A stretch of 64,000 bases of DNA from assembly GCF_010725055.1 (NCBI RefSeq), contig NZ_BJKB01000003.1:248001-312000 (forward strand), in the 5' to 3' direction. This DNA comes from Gelidibacter japonicus (GTDB lineage Bacteria; Bacteroidota; Bacteroidia; Flavobacteriales; Flavobacteriaceae). The notes below the pieces were generated by a model. It had not been told where the DNA came from. It made no database searches and saw only the letters and a program-made list of their open reading frames with translations. Positions 54,645-63,019 of this stretch are shown in pieces. A program made the translations under genes and the position numbers. The stretch's first letter is position 1; every line of letters begins with the position of its first letter.

Positions 54645-55451
54645 TTATTTCAAACTCTCCAACAATTTCTCAGCAACCAACTCAGAAGATGCGGGATTTT
54701 GACCTGTAATTAAATTCCCGTCTTGAAGGACATATGGTGCCCAATCGTCTTTTTTAGAATACACAGCCCCGTTCTTTTTCAACATGTCTTCCACTAAAAA
54801 AGGAACGACGTCTGTCAATTGTACAGCAGCTTCTTCAGTGTTTGTAAATCCTGTGACGTTCTTGCCTTTTACCAATGGATTTCCTTGAGCATCCTTAACA
54901 TCTTTTAATGCAGCAGGAGCGTGACATACAAAAGCAATCGGTTTGTCTTGACTGTTGAACTTTTCGATCAAAGCAATAGAAACACTATCGTTTGCTAAAT
55001 CCCACAATGGCCCGTGTCCGCCAGGATAAAATACAGCGTCAAAATCGTCGGGATTCATATCAGATAAAACCTTGGTGTTGGCAATTTTCGTCTTGGCTTC
55101 TGCATCATGATCAAATCGCTTGGTCGCATCGGTAGCAGCATCTGGTGTGTCACTGCTGGGATCTATGGGTGCAGCACCACCTTTTGGGGTGGCAATGGTT
55201 ATCTGTGCGCCTTTGTCCAATAATGCGTAATAAGGGCTTGCGAATTCTTCCACCCAAAATCCTGTTTTTTTTCCTGTATCTCCTAATTGATCGTGAGATG
55301 TCAATACAAATAATATCTTCATTTCTTTATCCTTTTTAATATTTGTTTTTTCTTCTGAAACGGTTTCAGAAGCATTTTGATGTTTCGCATCTTTGCAACT
55401 TGATGCCATCATCATAATGAGCATAAATGCAATTGCTTTTAATGGTTTCAT
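54645..55451 (-). CDS. Lipoprotein with DJ-1/PfpI (Hsp31-like) domain
   Basis: A 268-residue protein. Signal peptide with lipobox ASSC (Cys19) and a 25-residue linker, then a DJ-1/PfpI domain from residue 44: MKILFVLTSHDQLGDTGKKTGFWVEEFASPYYALLDKGAQITIATPKGG, with nucleophile C176-H177 in AFVCHAPAAL and E68/E69 in WVEE. Hsp31-type relatives act as glyoxalase III or chaperones. Lipid anchoring would place it in the envelope; an internal start at residue 44 would give a cytosolic form. Last gene of a minus-strand group with two oxidoreductases. Confidence 0.85.
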   Translation of the reverse strand: MKPLKAIAFMLIMMMASSCKDAKHQNASETVSEEKTNIKKDKEMKILFVLTSHDQLGDTGKKTGFWVEEFASPYYALLDKGAQITIATPKGGAAPIDPSSDTPDAATDATKRFDHDAEAKTKIANTKVLSDMNPDDFDAVFYPGGHGPLWDLANDSVSIALIEKFNSQDKPIAFVCHAPAALKDVKDAQGNPLVKGKNVTGFTNTEEAAVQLTDVVPFLVEDMLKKNGAVYSKKDDWAPYVLQDGNLITGQNPASSELVAEKLLESLK

Positions 55452-55458
55452 TTTATAA

Positions 55459-56619
55459 TCAATACGCCATTTTTACAATTTCCTCAACCATATCCGGCGT
55501 TAAGGATTTATGCTCGCCCATGCCTAACCAACCACGATCCGTAAAACGTTGTGAGATGATTTCAGCGATGCCATCATAATCTTTTGTGTAATCCGATAAC
55601 TTGGTATCAATACCCAATTCATGGAAAAAGCCTACTGTTTTTTCAATTGCAGCGTGTGCTTTGTCATCGGTGCTGCCTTCTGTGATATTCCAAATACGTT
55701 CGGCATACTGTGCGAGTTTATCTTTCTTCGCTTCAAAATTAAATTTGTAATGATTTGGGGCTATGATGGCCAAGGTTCGTGCATGATCAATTCCAAAAAG
55801 AGCGGTCAATTCGTGACCCATACTATGAGATGCCCAATCGGCTGGCACCCCTTTATGGAGGAGTCCGTTTAAGGCCCAAGTACAACTCCACATAAAATTG
55901 GAAGCTGCCTTATAATCTGTTGGATCTTTCATAACCCTTGGGGCGACTTCCAACAGCGTTTGCAAAATACTTTCAGCAAAACGGTCTTGTAAGATAGCTC
56001 CGGTTGGATAGGTCATATATTGCTCCAAAACGTGCATAAAAGCATCGGTTAAACCATTGGCTATTTGGCGTTCTGGAAGGGAGGCAACCACTAAAGGATC
56101 CAAGATGGAAAACACTGGGAACAGCCCTTGGCCCCCCATAGTTACTTTTTGTTTGGTTTCTTTTCTGGTAATCACTGCTCCAGAATTCATTTCGGAACCA
56201 GTGGCAGGCAGGGTCAATACCGTGCCAAAAGGCATGCCTTTTTCAGTTTTAATGTTCTTGGCTAAAATATCCCAAGGATTATCACCTTCAAAAAGTGCGG
56301 CAGCCGATAGAAACTTGGTGCCATCAATCACTGAACCTCCGCCAACAGCGAGTAGATAGGTAATGTTTTGGTCTTTGATCACTTTTAAGGCCTCCATTAA
56401 GACAGCGTATTCCGGATTGGCAGGGATGCCGCCAAATTCGACGACATCTATATTGGCCAAAGCGGTTTTTACTTGATCATAAATCCCGTTTTTCTTAATA
56501 CTCCCACCGCCATAAAGCATGAGGACTTTAGCGCCTTTAGGAATTTCATTTGATAATTTCTCAATACTGCCCTTGCCAAAGATAATTTTGGTTGGGTTTT
56601 TAAATTCAAAGTTGTTCAT
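55459..56619 (-). CDS. Iron-containing alcohol dehydrogenase (YqhD/BDH-like)
   Basis: A 386-residue group III alcohol dehydrogenase. The NAD(P)-binding GGGS motif is at 93-96; metal ligands include D192 and H196 in TDAFMHVLEQY and the histidines of ASHSMGHELTALFGIDHA. The NPTKIIFGKGSI opening and LTLPATGSEMNSG fit the YqhD/butanol dehydrogenase branch, which reduces aldehydes with NADPH. Seven bases upstream of the DJ-1-type gene, so cotranscribed. Confidence 0.92.
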   Translation of the reverse strand: MNNFEFKNPTKIIFGKGSIEKLSNEIPKGAKVLMLYGGGSIKKNGIYDQVKTALANIDVVEFGGIPANPEYAVLMEALKVIKDQNITYLLAVGGGSVIDGTKFLSAAALFEGDNPWDILAKNIKTEKGMPFGTVLTLPATGSEMNSGAVITRKETKQKVTMGGQGLFPVFSILDPLVVASLPERQIANGLTDAFMHVLEQYMTYPTGAILQDRFAESILQTLLEVAPRVMKDPTDYKAASNFMWSCTWALNGLLHKGVPADWASHSMGHELTALFGIDHARTLAIIAPNHYKFNFEAKKDKLAQYAERIWNITEGSTDDKAHAAIEKTVGFFHELGIDTKLSDYTKDYDGIAEIISQRFTDRGWLGMGEHKSLTPDMVEEIVKMAY

Positions 56620-56640
56620 GTGTCTGTTTTAGTTGCTGAT

Positions 56641-57639
56641 TTATATTTTAACGACCATTTTCCCAGTATTTTTGCCTTCAAATAGATCCATAAAAGCTTT
56701 TGGGATGTTTTCAAAACCTTCTACCACAGTTTCGGTGTAGGTGAGTTTTCCTGCTGCCAACCATTCTGCCAACTGCTGCATGGCTTCTGGAAATTTTTCT
56801 TCATAATTCGAAACAATAAAGCCTTGCATTAATGCACTGTTTTTAACTAGAAAGGGCTGTACACTGATGCTTTTCGGAAGTTCTGTATTGTTATAAACTG
56901 AGATGGCGCCACAATTGACAATGCGCCCAAATTGATTGATATTAAATAATACCGCATCCGAGATCGGACCGCCCACATTATCAAAATAAATATCGATACC
57001 GTTTGGTGCTGCTTTGGCAATGTCTGCGCTCATATCCTTACTGGTGTTATAATTGATCGCAGCGTCAAAGCCAAATTTGCTTTTTAACAGATCTACTTTT
57101 TCATCGGTACCCGCAATGCCAATAACGGTAAGGCCTAGATTTTTAGCGATTTGCCCAACTACAGATCCAACCGCGCCGGCAGCTCCTGAAACGATAAGTG
57201 TTTCGCCTGCCTTAGGCTTCCCAATCTGGGTGAGCCCTAAATAGGCCGTCAGCCCCGTCATGCCCAAAATACCTAGATAGGCACTTAAAGGTGCTTTCTC
57301 ACCATCTACTTTCATGAGGTCTTTTCCTGAGGATACTTGCTGGGTCTTCCAATCCAACATGCCCATAACGAATTCCCCTTCTTTAAAGTTGTCGTTTTTG
57401 GAAACGGTCACTTTAGCTACCACGCCAGAATATATAGGTTTGTTGAGCTCAAAAGGAGCCGCGTACGATTTGGCATCGCTCATACGACCTCTTAAATATG
57501 GATCGACAGAAACGTAAACGGTGTCTAAAAGTATTTCGCCTTCTTTTGGCGTTAGTTTGGTGTCTTCTTTTACAAATTCAAAATCTGAAAGCGTAGGACT
57601 TCCTTTTGGTCTGTTTTTTAATAAAATGGTCTGTATCAT
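56641..57639 (-). CDS. NADP-dependent zinc-free MDR oxidoreductase
   Basis: A 332-residue medium-chain reductase of the leukotriene B4 12-hydroxydehydrogenase/YncB branch: SVDPYLRGRMSD near residue 50, GMTGLTAYLGL, and the Rossmann motif GAAGAVGSVVGQIAKNLG. No zinc ligands. It reduces the C=C bond of enones and related electrophiles. Cotranscribed with the alcohol dehydrogenase 21 bases downstream; a palindrome lies upstream at 57691. Confidence 0.9.
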   Translation of the reverse strand: MIQTILLKNRPKGSPTLSDFEFVKEDTKLTPKEGEILLDTVYVSVDPYLRGRMSDAKSYAAPFELNKPIYSGVVAKVTVSKNDNFKEGEFVMGMLDWKTQQVSSGKDLMKVDGEKAPLSAYLGILGMTGLTAYLGLTQIGKPKAGETLIVSGAAGAVGSVVGQIAKNLGLTVIGIAGTDEKVDLLKSKFGFDAAINYNTSKDMSADIAKAAPNGIDIYFDNVGGPISDAVLFNINQFGRIVNCGAISVYNNTELPKSISVQPFLVKNSALMQGFIVSNYEEKFPEAMQQLAEWLAAGKLTYTETVVEGFENIPKAFMDLFEGKNTGKMVVKI

Positions 57640-57690
57640 TTTTGTATATTTTGTATTTATTATTATTTATTGTTATTGTAATTACCGCTT

Positions 57691-57710
57691 TAATTAACGA
57701 TAGTTAATTA
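57691..57710. promoter_or_regulatory. Palindrome TAATTAACGATAGTTAATTA (putative operator)
   Basis: Eight-base arms TAATTAAC/GTTAATTA with GATA between, 52-71 bases upstream of the MDR gene on the minus strand. Its TTAAC-N4-GTTAA core fits a TetR-type operator. It differs from the site in front of the TetR gene itself. Confidence 0.4.
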
Positions 57711-57739
57711 TTTGTGAAACAGAAAATTGAAATTTATAT

Positions 57740-57905
57740 TTTACAATCTTGACTTAAAATTCAATCTGTCTTGAATCCTGATTCTTGGTTCTCAATTCTA
57801 CTTTACTAACACCCAAGCCGTCTATAGTCTTTCTTCTTTATTCTTTCATCTTTATTCTTGACTTTTGACTCTTAATTCCTGATTCTAAAAGAGAAGCGGT
57901 CTTAA
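57740..57905. repeat. Low-complexity CTTGATTC/TTCTTTATTC-type stretch
   Basis: A run of similar words (TTGAATCCTGATTCTTGG, TTCTTCTTTATTCTTTC, TTGACTTTTGACTCTTAAT, CTTAATACTTAGTACTTAAT) fills the gap between the MDR and TetR genes. Approximate, non-tandem, no coding potential. Confidence 0.55.
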
Positions 57906-57921
57906 TACTTAGTACTTAATA

Positions 57922-58503
57922 CTATTTCTTAATACTACTCCAAGCCGCTTCATAAGCTTCCTCTATCTGTTTTTCATCCAATTTAAACGACCCGCGTTTC
58001 TGTGCCATCATCAAAAACGACAGCGGATTGATCGCATATGCATATAACAGGTAATCGGATATCGGTTTGATGATGCCTTCATCCTTTCCGCGTTTCCAGA
58101 GGTCGAGTAGGGGTTGTAAGTGCTTAATGCCTTCCTGCAAGCTGGGCTCATCTATAATGGGCGTATTGTCGCATTGTGACAAGAACATGGCGCTTTCAGA
58201 TGCGTTGAGTTTGAAATCGGCGATGCGTTTCCAGATATGTTCAAAACCTTCTTCAACGGACATGCTTTCCTCATAACCTTTAAAGGCATAGGCTGTATAT
58301 TGTGCTTTGACGTCGATATAGGTTTTGTTGACCAAATCCTGCTTATTTTCAAAATACAGATAAATGGTCGCTGGAGAAACATTGGCCAATTTTGCAATCT
58401 TACTCATAGGGGTGGCATGGAACCCTGCATTGTTGACCAACGCGATGGTCGCGTTGATCAGTGCATTGCGCTTGTCTATACTTTTTTGAAGTTTGGCCAT
58501 CAT
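57922..58503 (-). CDS. TetR/AcrR-family regulator
   Basis: A 193-residue repressor. The N-terminal HTH is NAGFHATPMSKIAKLANVSPATIYLYFENKQDLV; the C-terminal helices form the ligand pocket. ATG 58503 is chosen, because the upstream TTG at 58521 lies in the promoter box. A GAATG-TT-CATTC inverted repeat sits just upstream of the box, suggesting autorepression. The codirectional genes beyond (MDR reductase, alcohol dehydrogenase, DJ-1 type) are plausible targets. Confidence 0.9.
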   Translation of the reverse strand: MMAKLQKSIDKRNALINATIALVNNAGFHATPMSKIAKLANVSPATIYLYFENKQDLVNKTYIDVKAQYTAYAFKGYEESMSVEEGFEHIWKRIADFKLNASESAMFLSQCDNTPIIDEPSLQEGIKHLQPLLDLWKRGKDEGIIKPISDYLLYAYAINPLSFLMMAQKRGSFKLDEKQIEEAYEAAWSSIKK

Positions 58504-58518
58504 ATTTTGATTTGAGTA

Positions 58519-58526
58519 CAAAGATA
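58519..58526 (-). promoter_or_regulatory. -7 box TATCTTTG of the TetR gene
   Basis: TAnnTTTG on the minus strand, 15 bases before the ATG at 58503. No -33 TTG is seen at the expected position. Confidence 0.6.
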
Positions 58527-58536
58527 CAAATAAAAG

Positions 58537-58550
58537 TGAATGTTCATTCT
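58537..58550. promoter_or_regulatory. Inverted repeat TGAATGTTCATTCT (putative TetR operator)
   Basis: Arms GAATG and CATTC separated by TT, ten bases upstream of the -7 box, in the spacer between the expected -33 and -7 positions. A repressor bound here would block the TetR promoter. Confidence 0.5.
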
Positions 58551-58937
58551 TTTTTAACAGAGCTTTGGGAGTTATGGAGTAGAGGTGTAGAAATAGGTTG
58601 TAATGTACTATTGGAGAAGGTTTGATTTCGGGAGAAAGTTAGACTAACGGCTTTTGCTTCTATTTTTTTTTAAGACACTTACCCATAGCTATCAAGATCA
58701 CGGATTGTCACTTATTTCTTTTAAATCGGTCGGCATTTAAATAGTAACTCAAACAAAATTGCAAGGACAAGACTATAAATATGTAATAGCATAGTCATAG
58801 TTCCGTGTTTTTAATCTATGTTTGACTTTGGCGAATAATCTTGGTTAATTTATACAAAGTCACACCCTAAAGTATTGCGAAATAACAGCAGTATAATAAC
58901 ATAAAGTTTGTTATTTGTTTTCAAACATCTCAAATCA
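58551..58937. other. Non-coding gap before the symporter gene
   Basis: About 390 bases between divergent genes. Apart from the operator and promoter of the TetR gene at its left border I see nothing certain. The sequence TAAAGTTTG at 58901 could be a relaxed -7 element for the symporter operon. Confidence 0.35.
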
Positions 58938-60446
58938 ATGATTGCATCAGATACTTTAGTGACCTATATGTGGATTTTGTTGGCCGTTTACGCTGCCGTC
59001 ATCTTGTTTTTTGTAGTCAGAGGGGCACGTAAAAACAAGAACATCCAAGATTATGCGGTTGGAAATATTGGCTTTCCATCGTGGGTAGTCGGCTTGTCCT
59101 TAGCGGCCTCCATGACCAGCGCCGCCACATTCATTATAAATCCGGGCTTTATCGCACTCTATGGCATTTCAGGAATTATATCCTTTGCCTTGGTATTGCC
59201 CTTGGCCGCATTTATTTCGTTGATCGTGTTTACGAAAGGCTTTGCCCGACAAGGAAAAGCAGTCAAGGCCACCACCATGGCCCAATGGATAGGAAAACGC
59301 TATGAAAGTAAAAACTACGCTATTTTCTTTGCTTTTGTCGCCCTATTATTGATGACTTTTATTGTCTTGATCAATGTCGGACTCACGCAGGTCATCTCCA
59401 AATCGCTTAATGCCGATCCGTTTTATGTGTTGATGGGCATAACTGCGTTTGTATTTGGCTATATGATGTTTGGTGGTGCCAATTCCATGGTCTATACCAA
59501 TACCATTCAGGCCATTATCATGTGCATTGTAGCCCTGATCTTGATTGGCTCTGGTGCCGAATATTTCACCGATGGGATTGGTGGTTTTTTCGATAAATTA
59601 AAGGCTATTGACCCTAACTTAGTTAAACCAACCAATCCTTCGAGTTTTCTGTTTCGTGATTATTTTGAGATCATTGTCACCCAAATCGTAATAGGTGTTG
59701 CCATTGTATGTCAACCGCACATCATCACTAAATCTTTATTGTTAAAAGATTCAAGCAAGGTCAATACGTATTTGTTCAGCGGGATTGCGTTTATGATCAT
59801 TTTCTTTTTAGTAGTCATCGTGGGCTTGTATGCCCGTATCAGTTTTCCAGATTTTATGGTAAATGGAACTGCTTTAAAAATGGATGAAATTATTCCAACC
59901 TATGTGGTGACCAAATTCTCGGTAGGCGTAGGTCTGGTGATTGTAGTTGGGCTTATATCCGCAGGGTTATCCACTTTGGAGAGCTTAATACAATCTTTAT
60001 CCATTACGGTTACTTCAGACATCATCAATCCTTTGTTCAAAGATAAGTACACCGCAAAAACAATATCCATCAACAAAGTAGTCATCATCGGACTGGCCAT
60101 TGTCAGTTTTTTATTGAGTTGGAACCAAATTCAAAACCCAGACATCAGTGTGGCCATCTTTGCCCAAAACGGCGTTTACGGCTATTTTGCCGCCGCCTTT
60201 GTACCGGTGCTTTTTGGAACATTTTTAAAAAATGTGTCCACACGCTCTGTATTTATTGCCAGCATCACGGCCATCGTTGTGCATTTTGGTATATATTACG
60301 GACGGATTACACCTTATATGCAAGAGCCCGTAAACAATCCAGGGGTTTCTGCGGCTATCGGCATTGTGACCTCACTCATTGTAGGGTATATATTTTATAA
60401 ATTAGACGAAAAGAAACAACGTGGACACATTAGATTGGACAGCTAA
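58938..60446 (+). CDS. Sodium:solute symporter (SSS family)
   Basis: A 502-residue protein with about 13 membrane helices in the LeuT-like SSS fold. Typical segments are DYAVGNIGFPSWVVGLSLAASMTSAATFIINPGF, TTMAQWIGKRY and GVGLVIVVGLISAGLSTLESLIQSLSITVTSDI. It takes up an organic solute with sodium. Start ATG 58938, not the TTG 30 bases upstream. It overlaps the acyl-CoA ligase gene by 26 bases, so its cargo may be a carboxylic acid. Confidence 0.9.
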   Translation: MIASDTLVTYMWILLAVYAAVILFFVVRGARKNKNIQDYAVGNIGFPSWVVGLSLAASMTSAATFIINPGFIALYGISGIISFALVLPLAAFISLIVFTKGFARQGKAVKATTMAQWIGKRYESKNYAIFFAFVALLLMTFIVLINVGLTQVISKSLNADPFYVLMGITAFVFGYMMFGGANSMVYTNTIQAIIMCIVALILIGSGAEYFTDGIGGFFDKLKAIDPNLVKPTNPSSFLFRDYFEIIVTQIVIGVAIVCQPHIITKSLLLKDSSKVNTYLFSGIAFMIIFFLVVIVGLYARISFPDFMVNGTALKMDEIIPTYVVTKFSVGVGLVIVVGLISAGLSTLESLIQSLSITVTSDIINPLFKDKYTAKTISINKVVIIGLAIVSFLLSWNQIQNPDISVAIFAQNGVYGYFAAAFVPVLFGTFLKNVSTRSVFIASITAIVVHFGIYYGRITPYMQEPVNNPGVSAAIGIVTSLIVGYIFYKLDEKKQRGHIRLDS

Positions 60447-61926
60447 ATGGGCGGATTATACGCCAGATAAGATTGCAATTACTTCGTATGACACCAATAA
60501 GAGTTATACGTACAGTGATCTGCATACCTATGCCAATCGCCTCACTGATAAGTTTGTCGACCTCCAGTTGGAAGAGGGCGACAGAATTGCAGTTTTGGCC
60601 GAACACAGTTTGGAGTATATTGCTCTTTTTGTGGCCTGTCAACGGATGGGCATCATCTTGGTACCATTAAACTATCGCTTGTCTTTAAAAGAAATCAGCA
60701 AACTCGTTTTAGATTGCACGCCAAGTTTACTAATTTACAATGCCAACCATCAGGATAAAGTGGCGCAGCTCTCGCTTCAAGACTTGAGAACCATCTCTTT
60801 TGATGCTCTTAGACACTATTATCAATTTTCTGAAACCATCTCGGAAAAAACCTTCCAAATCAAGGCGGACAATCCGCTGTTTATCTTTTATACTTCCGGA
60901 ACTACGGGAGCTCCAAAAGGGGTCATTTACACCAACAAAATGCTGTTTTGGAACAGTTTGAACACCTCCATGCAACTCGGGATCACATTTCGAGATTCCA
61001 CCATCAATATCTTGCCACCTTACCATACTTCGGGTTGGAATATTTTTGTAACGCCGCTTTTGCACAAAGGTGCGCATATTGGGATGTTGGAGAAATTTGA
61101 TGCAGAAAAGACCTTGTGCTTATTGGAACTCAACAAAACCACCTTATTTATGGCATTGCCCACCATGCTGTTGATGATGCAGCAGACCCCAATTTTCAAA
61201 AAGGTCAACCTCAAAAGATTGCGTTATATCATTTCTGGGGGTGAAAAAGTACCATCAGAACTGGTAACCTTTTGGAAGAAAGAAAAGAACATCTTTATCA
61301 GGCCTGGATATGGTTCCACAGAAGCTGGACCAAGCATCACCTCATTGCATCATAAAATGGCGCAGTTGAAACCAAATTCCATTGGGAAGCCCAATTTTTA
61401 TCTGGACATCAAGATTGTCGATAAGAAAGGTAATAAGGTCAAACCGAATGAGGTCGGGGAGTTGTGCATCAAAGGCGATATTGTCACGCCCGGCTATTGG
61501 AACAACTCTGTGAAGACCAATAATAAAATCAAGAAAGGCTGGCTGTTTACAGGAGATTTCGCCTATGCCGATGATGAAGGCTTTCTGTATATGAAAGGGC
61601 GTAAAAACGACATGTACATCTCCGGTGGTGAAAACATTTACCCTCAGGAAGTCGAAGCGCAACTGGAAGATTTTGAGGATATCACCAAAGCGGTCGTGCT
61701 CAGTGTCAAAGACGACAAATGGGGACAATGCGGCATAGCCTTTGTAACAACGTCCAATAAGGAGCTTTCTGTAATACAGATCCGCGAGTTTTTAAAAGCA
61801 AACCTTGTGGCTTTTAAACATCCTAAGTACATCTTTATTTTAGACGACATTCCAACCACAAGCTTAGGGAAAGTATGTAGAAAACAGCTTTACACTTATT
61901 TTAACACCATCAATTCTGAACCATGA
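60421..61926 (+). CDS. Acyl-CoA ligase (AMP-dependent synthetase)
   Basis: A 501-residue ANL-superfamily ligase that activates a carboxylic acid to its CoA ester by way of an acyl-AMP. P-loop FYTSGTTGAPKGVIYT, A5 motif YGSTEAGPS, GWLFTGDFA, hinge KGRKNDMYISGGENIYPQEVE, and the catalytic Lys in TSLGKVCRKQL. GTG 60421 is the only reasonable start (no ATG near the N-terminus). The gene overlaps its neighbours by 26 and 4 bases. Substrate unknown; a medium- or short-chain, or aromatic, acid is plausible. Confidence 0.9.
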   Translation: MDTLDWTAKWADYTPDKIAITSYDTNKSYTYSDLHTYANRLTDKFVDLQLEEGDRIAVLAEHSLEYIALFVACQRMGIILVPLNYRLSLKEISKLVLDCTPSLLIYNANHQDKVAQLSLQDLRTISFDALRHYYQFSETISEKTFQIKADNPLFIFYTSGTTGAPKGVIYTNKMLFWNSLNTSMQLGITFRDSTINILPPYHTSGWNIFVTPLLHKGAHIGMLEKFDAEKTLCLLELNKTTLFMALPTMLLMMQQTPIFKKVNLKRLRYIISGGEKVPSELVTFWKKEKNIFIRPGYGSTEAGPSITSLHHKMAQLKPNSIGKPNFYLDIKIVDKKGNKVKPNEVGELCIKGDIVTPGYWNNSVKTNNKIKKGWLFTGDFAYADDEGFLYMKGRKNDMYISGGENIYPQEVEAQLEDFEDITKAVVLSVKDDKWGQCGIAFVTTSNKELSVIQIREFLKANLVAFKHPKYIFILDDIPTTSLGKVCRKQLYTYFNTINSEP

Positions 61927-62867
61927 AACATTTTAGCTTCGTATTAATTGCCACCTTAATCAATGCGTCTGTTTTTTCACAAACCACTCAAAAACCTATG
62001 AAAGAGCTACTTTCAGACTATGAATTTACAACCTACTCGACCATTTTGGATGGCTTGGACATAAGCTATATCAAAGAGGGATATGCCGATAAAACCTTGC
62101 TTTTTGTTCATGGATTGAGCAGTAATGCGGACGCTTGGTCCAAAAACATTGATGTTCTGAAAAACAATTACACCTGCATTGCCTTGGATTTGCCGGGCTA
62201 CGGAAAATCGTCCATTCCTGATGCTGCTTATACACCATCGTATTTTGCAGAGATCCTCTATCAATTTGTTGAGAAATTGGAATTGGACCATGTTATTCTC
62301 GTAGGACATTCCATGGGTGGGCAGGCCAGTGTCAAATTTGCCACTGCACATCCGGAAATTGTTGACAAATTGATTTTAGTTGCACCTGCTGGCTTGGAGC
62401 AATTTTCCGAAGCCAATGCGGCCATGATGAAAAGCTTTTTGACACCAGCCTCAGTCCAAAATACTACCGATGCTCAAATTGAGAACAATTATGCGCTTAA
62501 TTTTTATGTGCAGCCAGAAGAGGTTTCCAAAATGATTTCGGACAGAAAAAACATTAAGGAGGCATCAGATTTCGGGCTACACTGCAACGCAATAGTAAAA
62601 AGTATTGCCGGGATGTTAGATGACCCTGTTTATGAGGATTTAAAGACGATCCCACAGCCAACCTTGATTATTTTTGGCGATAAGGACATGCTGATTCCAA
62701 ATCGGTACTTCAATCCGACCTTGACCACGGAAGCGGTTGGAAAGATTGCTTTGGAGAACATCAAACAGGCCGCCTTGGAATTCATCCCCGATGCCGGACA
62801 TTTTGTACAGTTTGAAAAACCAAAGGAAGTGAATACACTTATCCATGAATTTGCAAAAGAGAAGTAA
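61923..62867 (+). CDS. Exported alpha/beta hydrolase
   Basis: A 314-residue hydrolase with signal peptide MKHFSFVLIATLINASVFSQ. The oxyanion segment is LFVHGLSSNADAW; the nucleophile Ser is in VGHSMGGQ; Asp is in FGDKDMLIP and His in DAGHFVQFEKP. It would hydrolyse an ester or lactone in the envelope, possibly to release the acid taken up by the symporter and activated by the ligase; the operon order supports this but it is inference. Overlap of four bases with the ligase. Confidence 0.88.
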   Translation: MKHFSFVLIATLINASVFSQTTQKPMKELLSDYEFTTYSTILDGLDISYIKEGYADKTLLFVHGLSSNADAWSKNIDVLKNNYTCIALDLPGYGKSSIPDAAYTPSYFAEILYQFVEKLELDHVILVGHSMGGQASVKFATAHPEIVDKLILVAPAGLEQFSEANAAMMKSFLTPASVQNTTDAQIENNYALNFYVQPEEVSKMISDRKNIKEASDFGLHCNAIVKSIAGMLDDPVYEDLKTIPQPTLIIFGDKDMLIPNRYFNPTLTTEAVGKIALENIKQAALEFIPDAGHFVQFEKPKEVNTLIHEFAKEK

Positions 62868-63019
62868 ACCTTTTAACACTATGATTGCATTTTAAGGATC
62901 AATATATTCTTACAGTTGGCGGTGTTAGGAAATCATCTATTGCCACGTGTCCATAATTCATTAAATCGGAAATCCCTATTCAATTCCCTTCAGATGATGT
63001 CCCCACTAAATTTGAGTCC

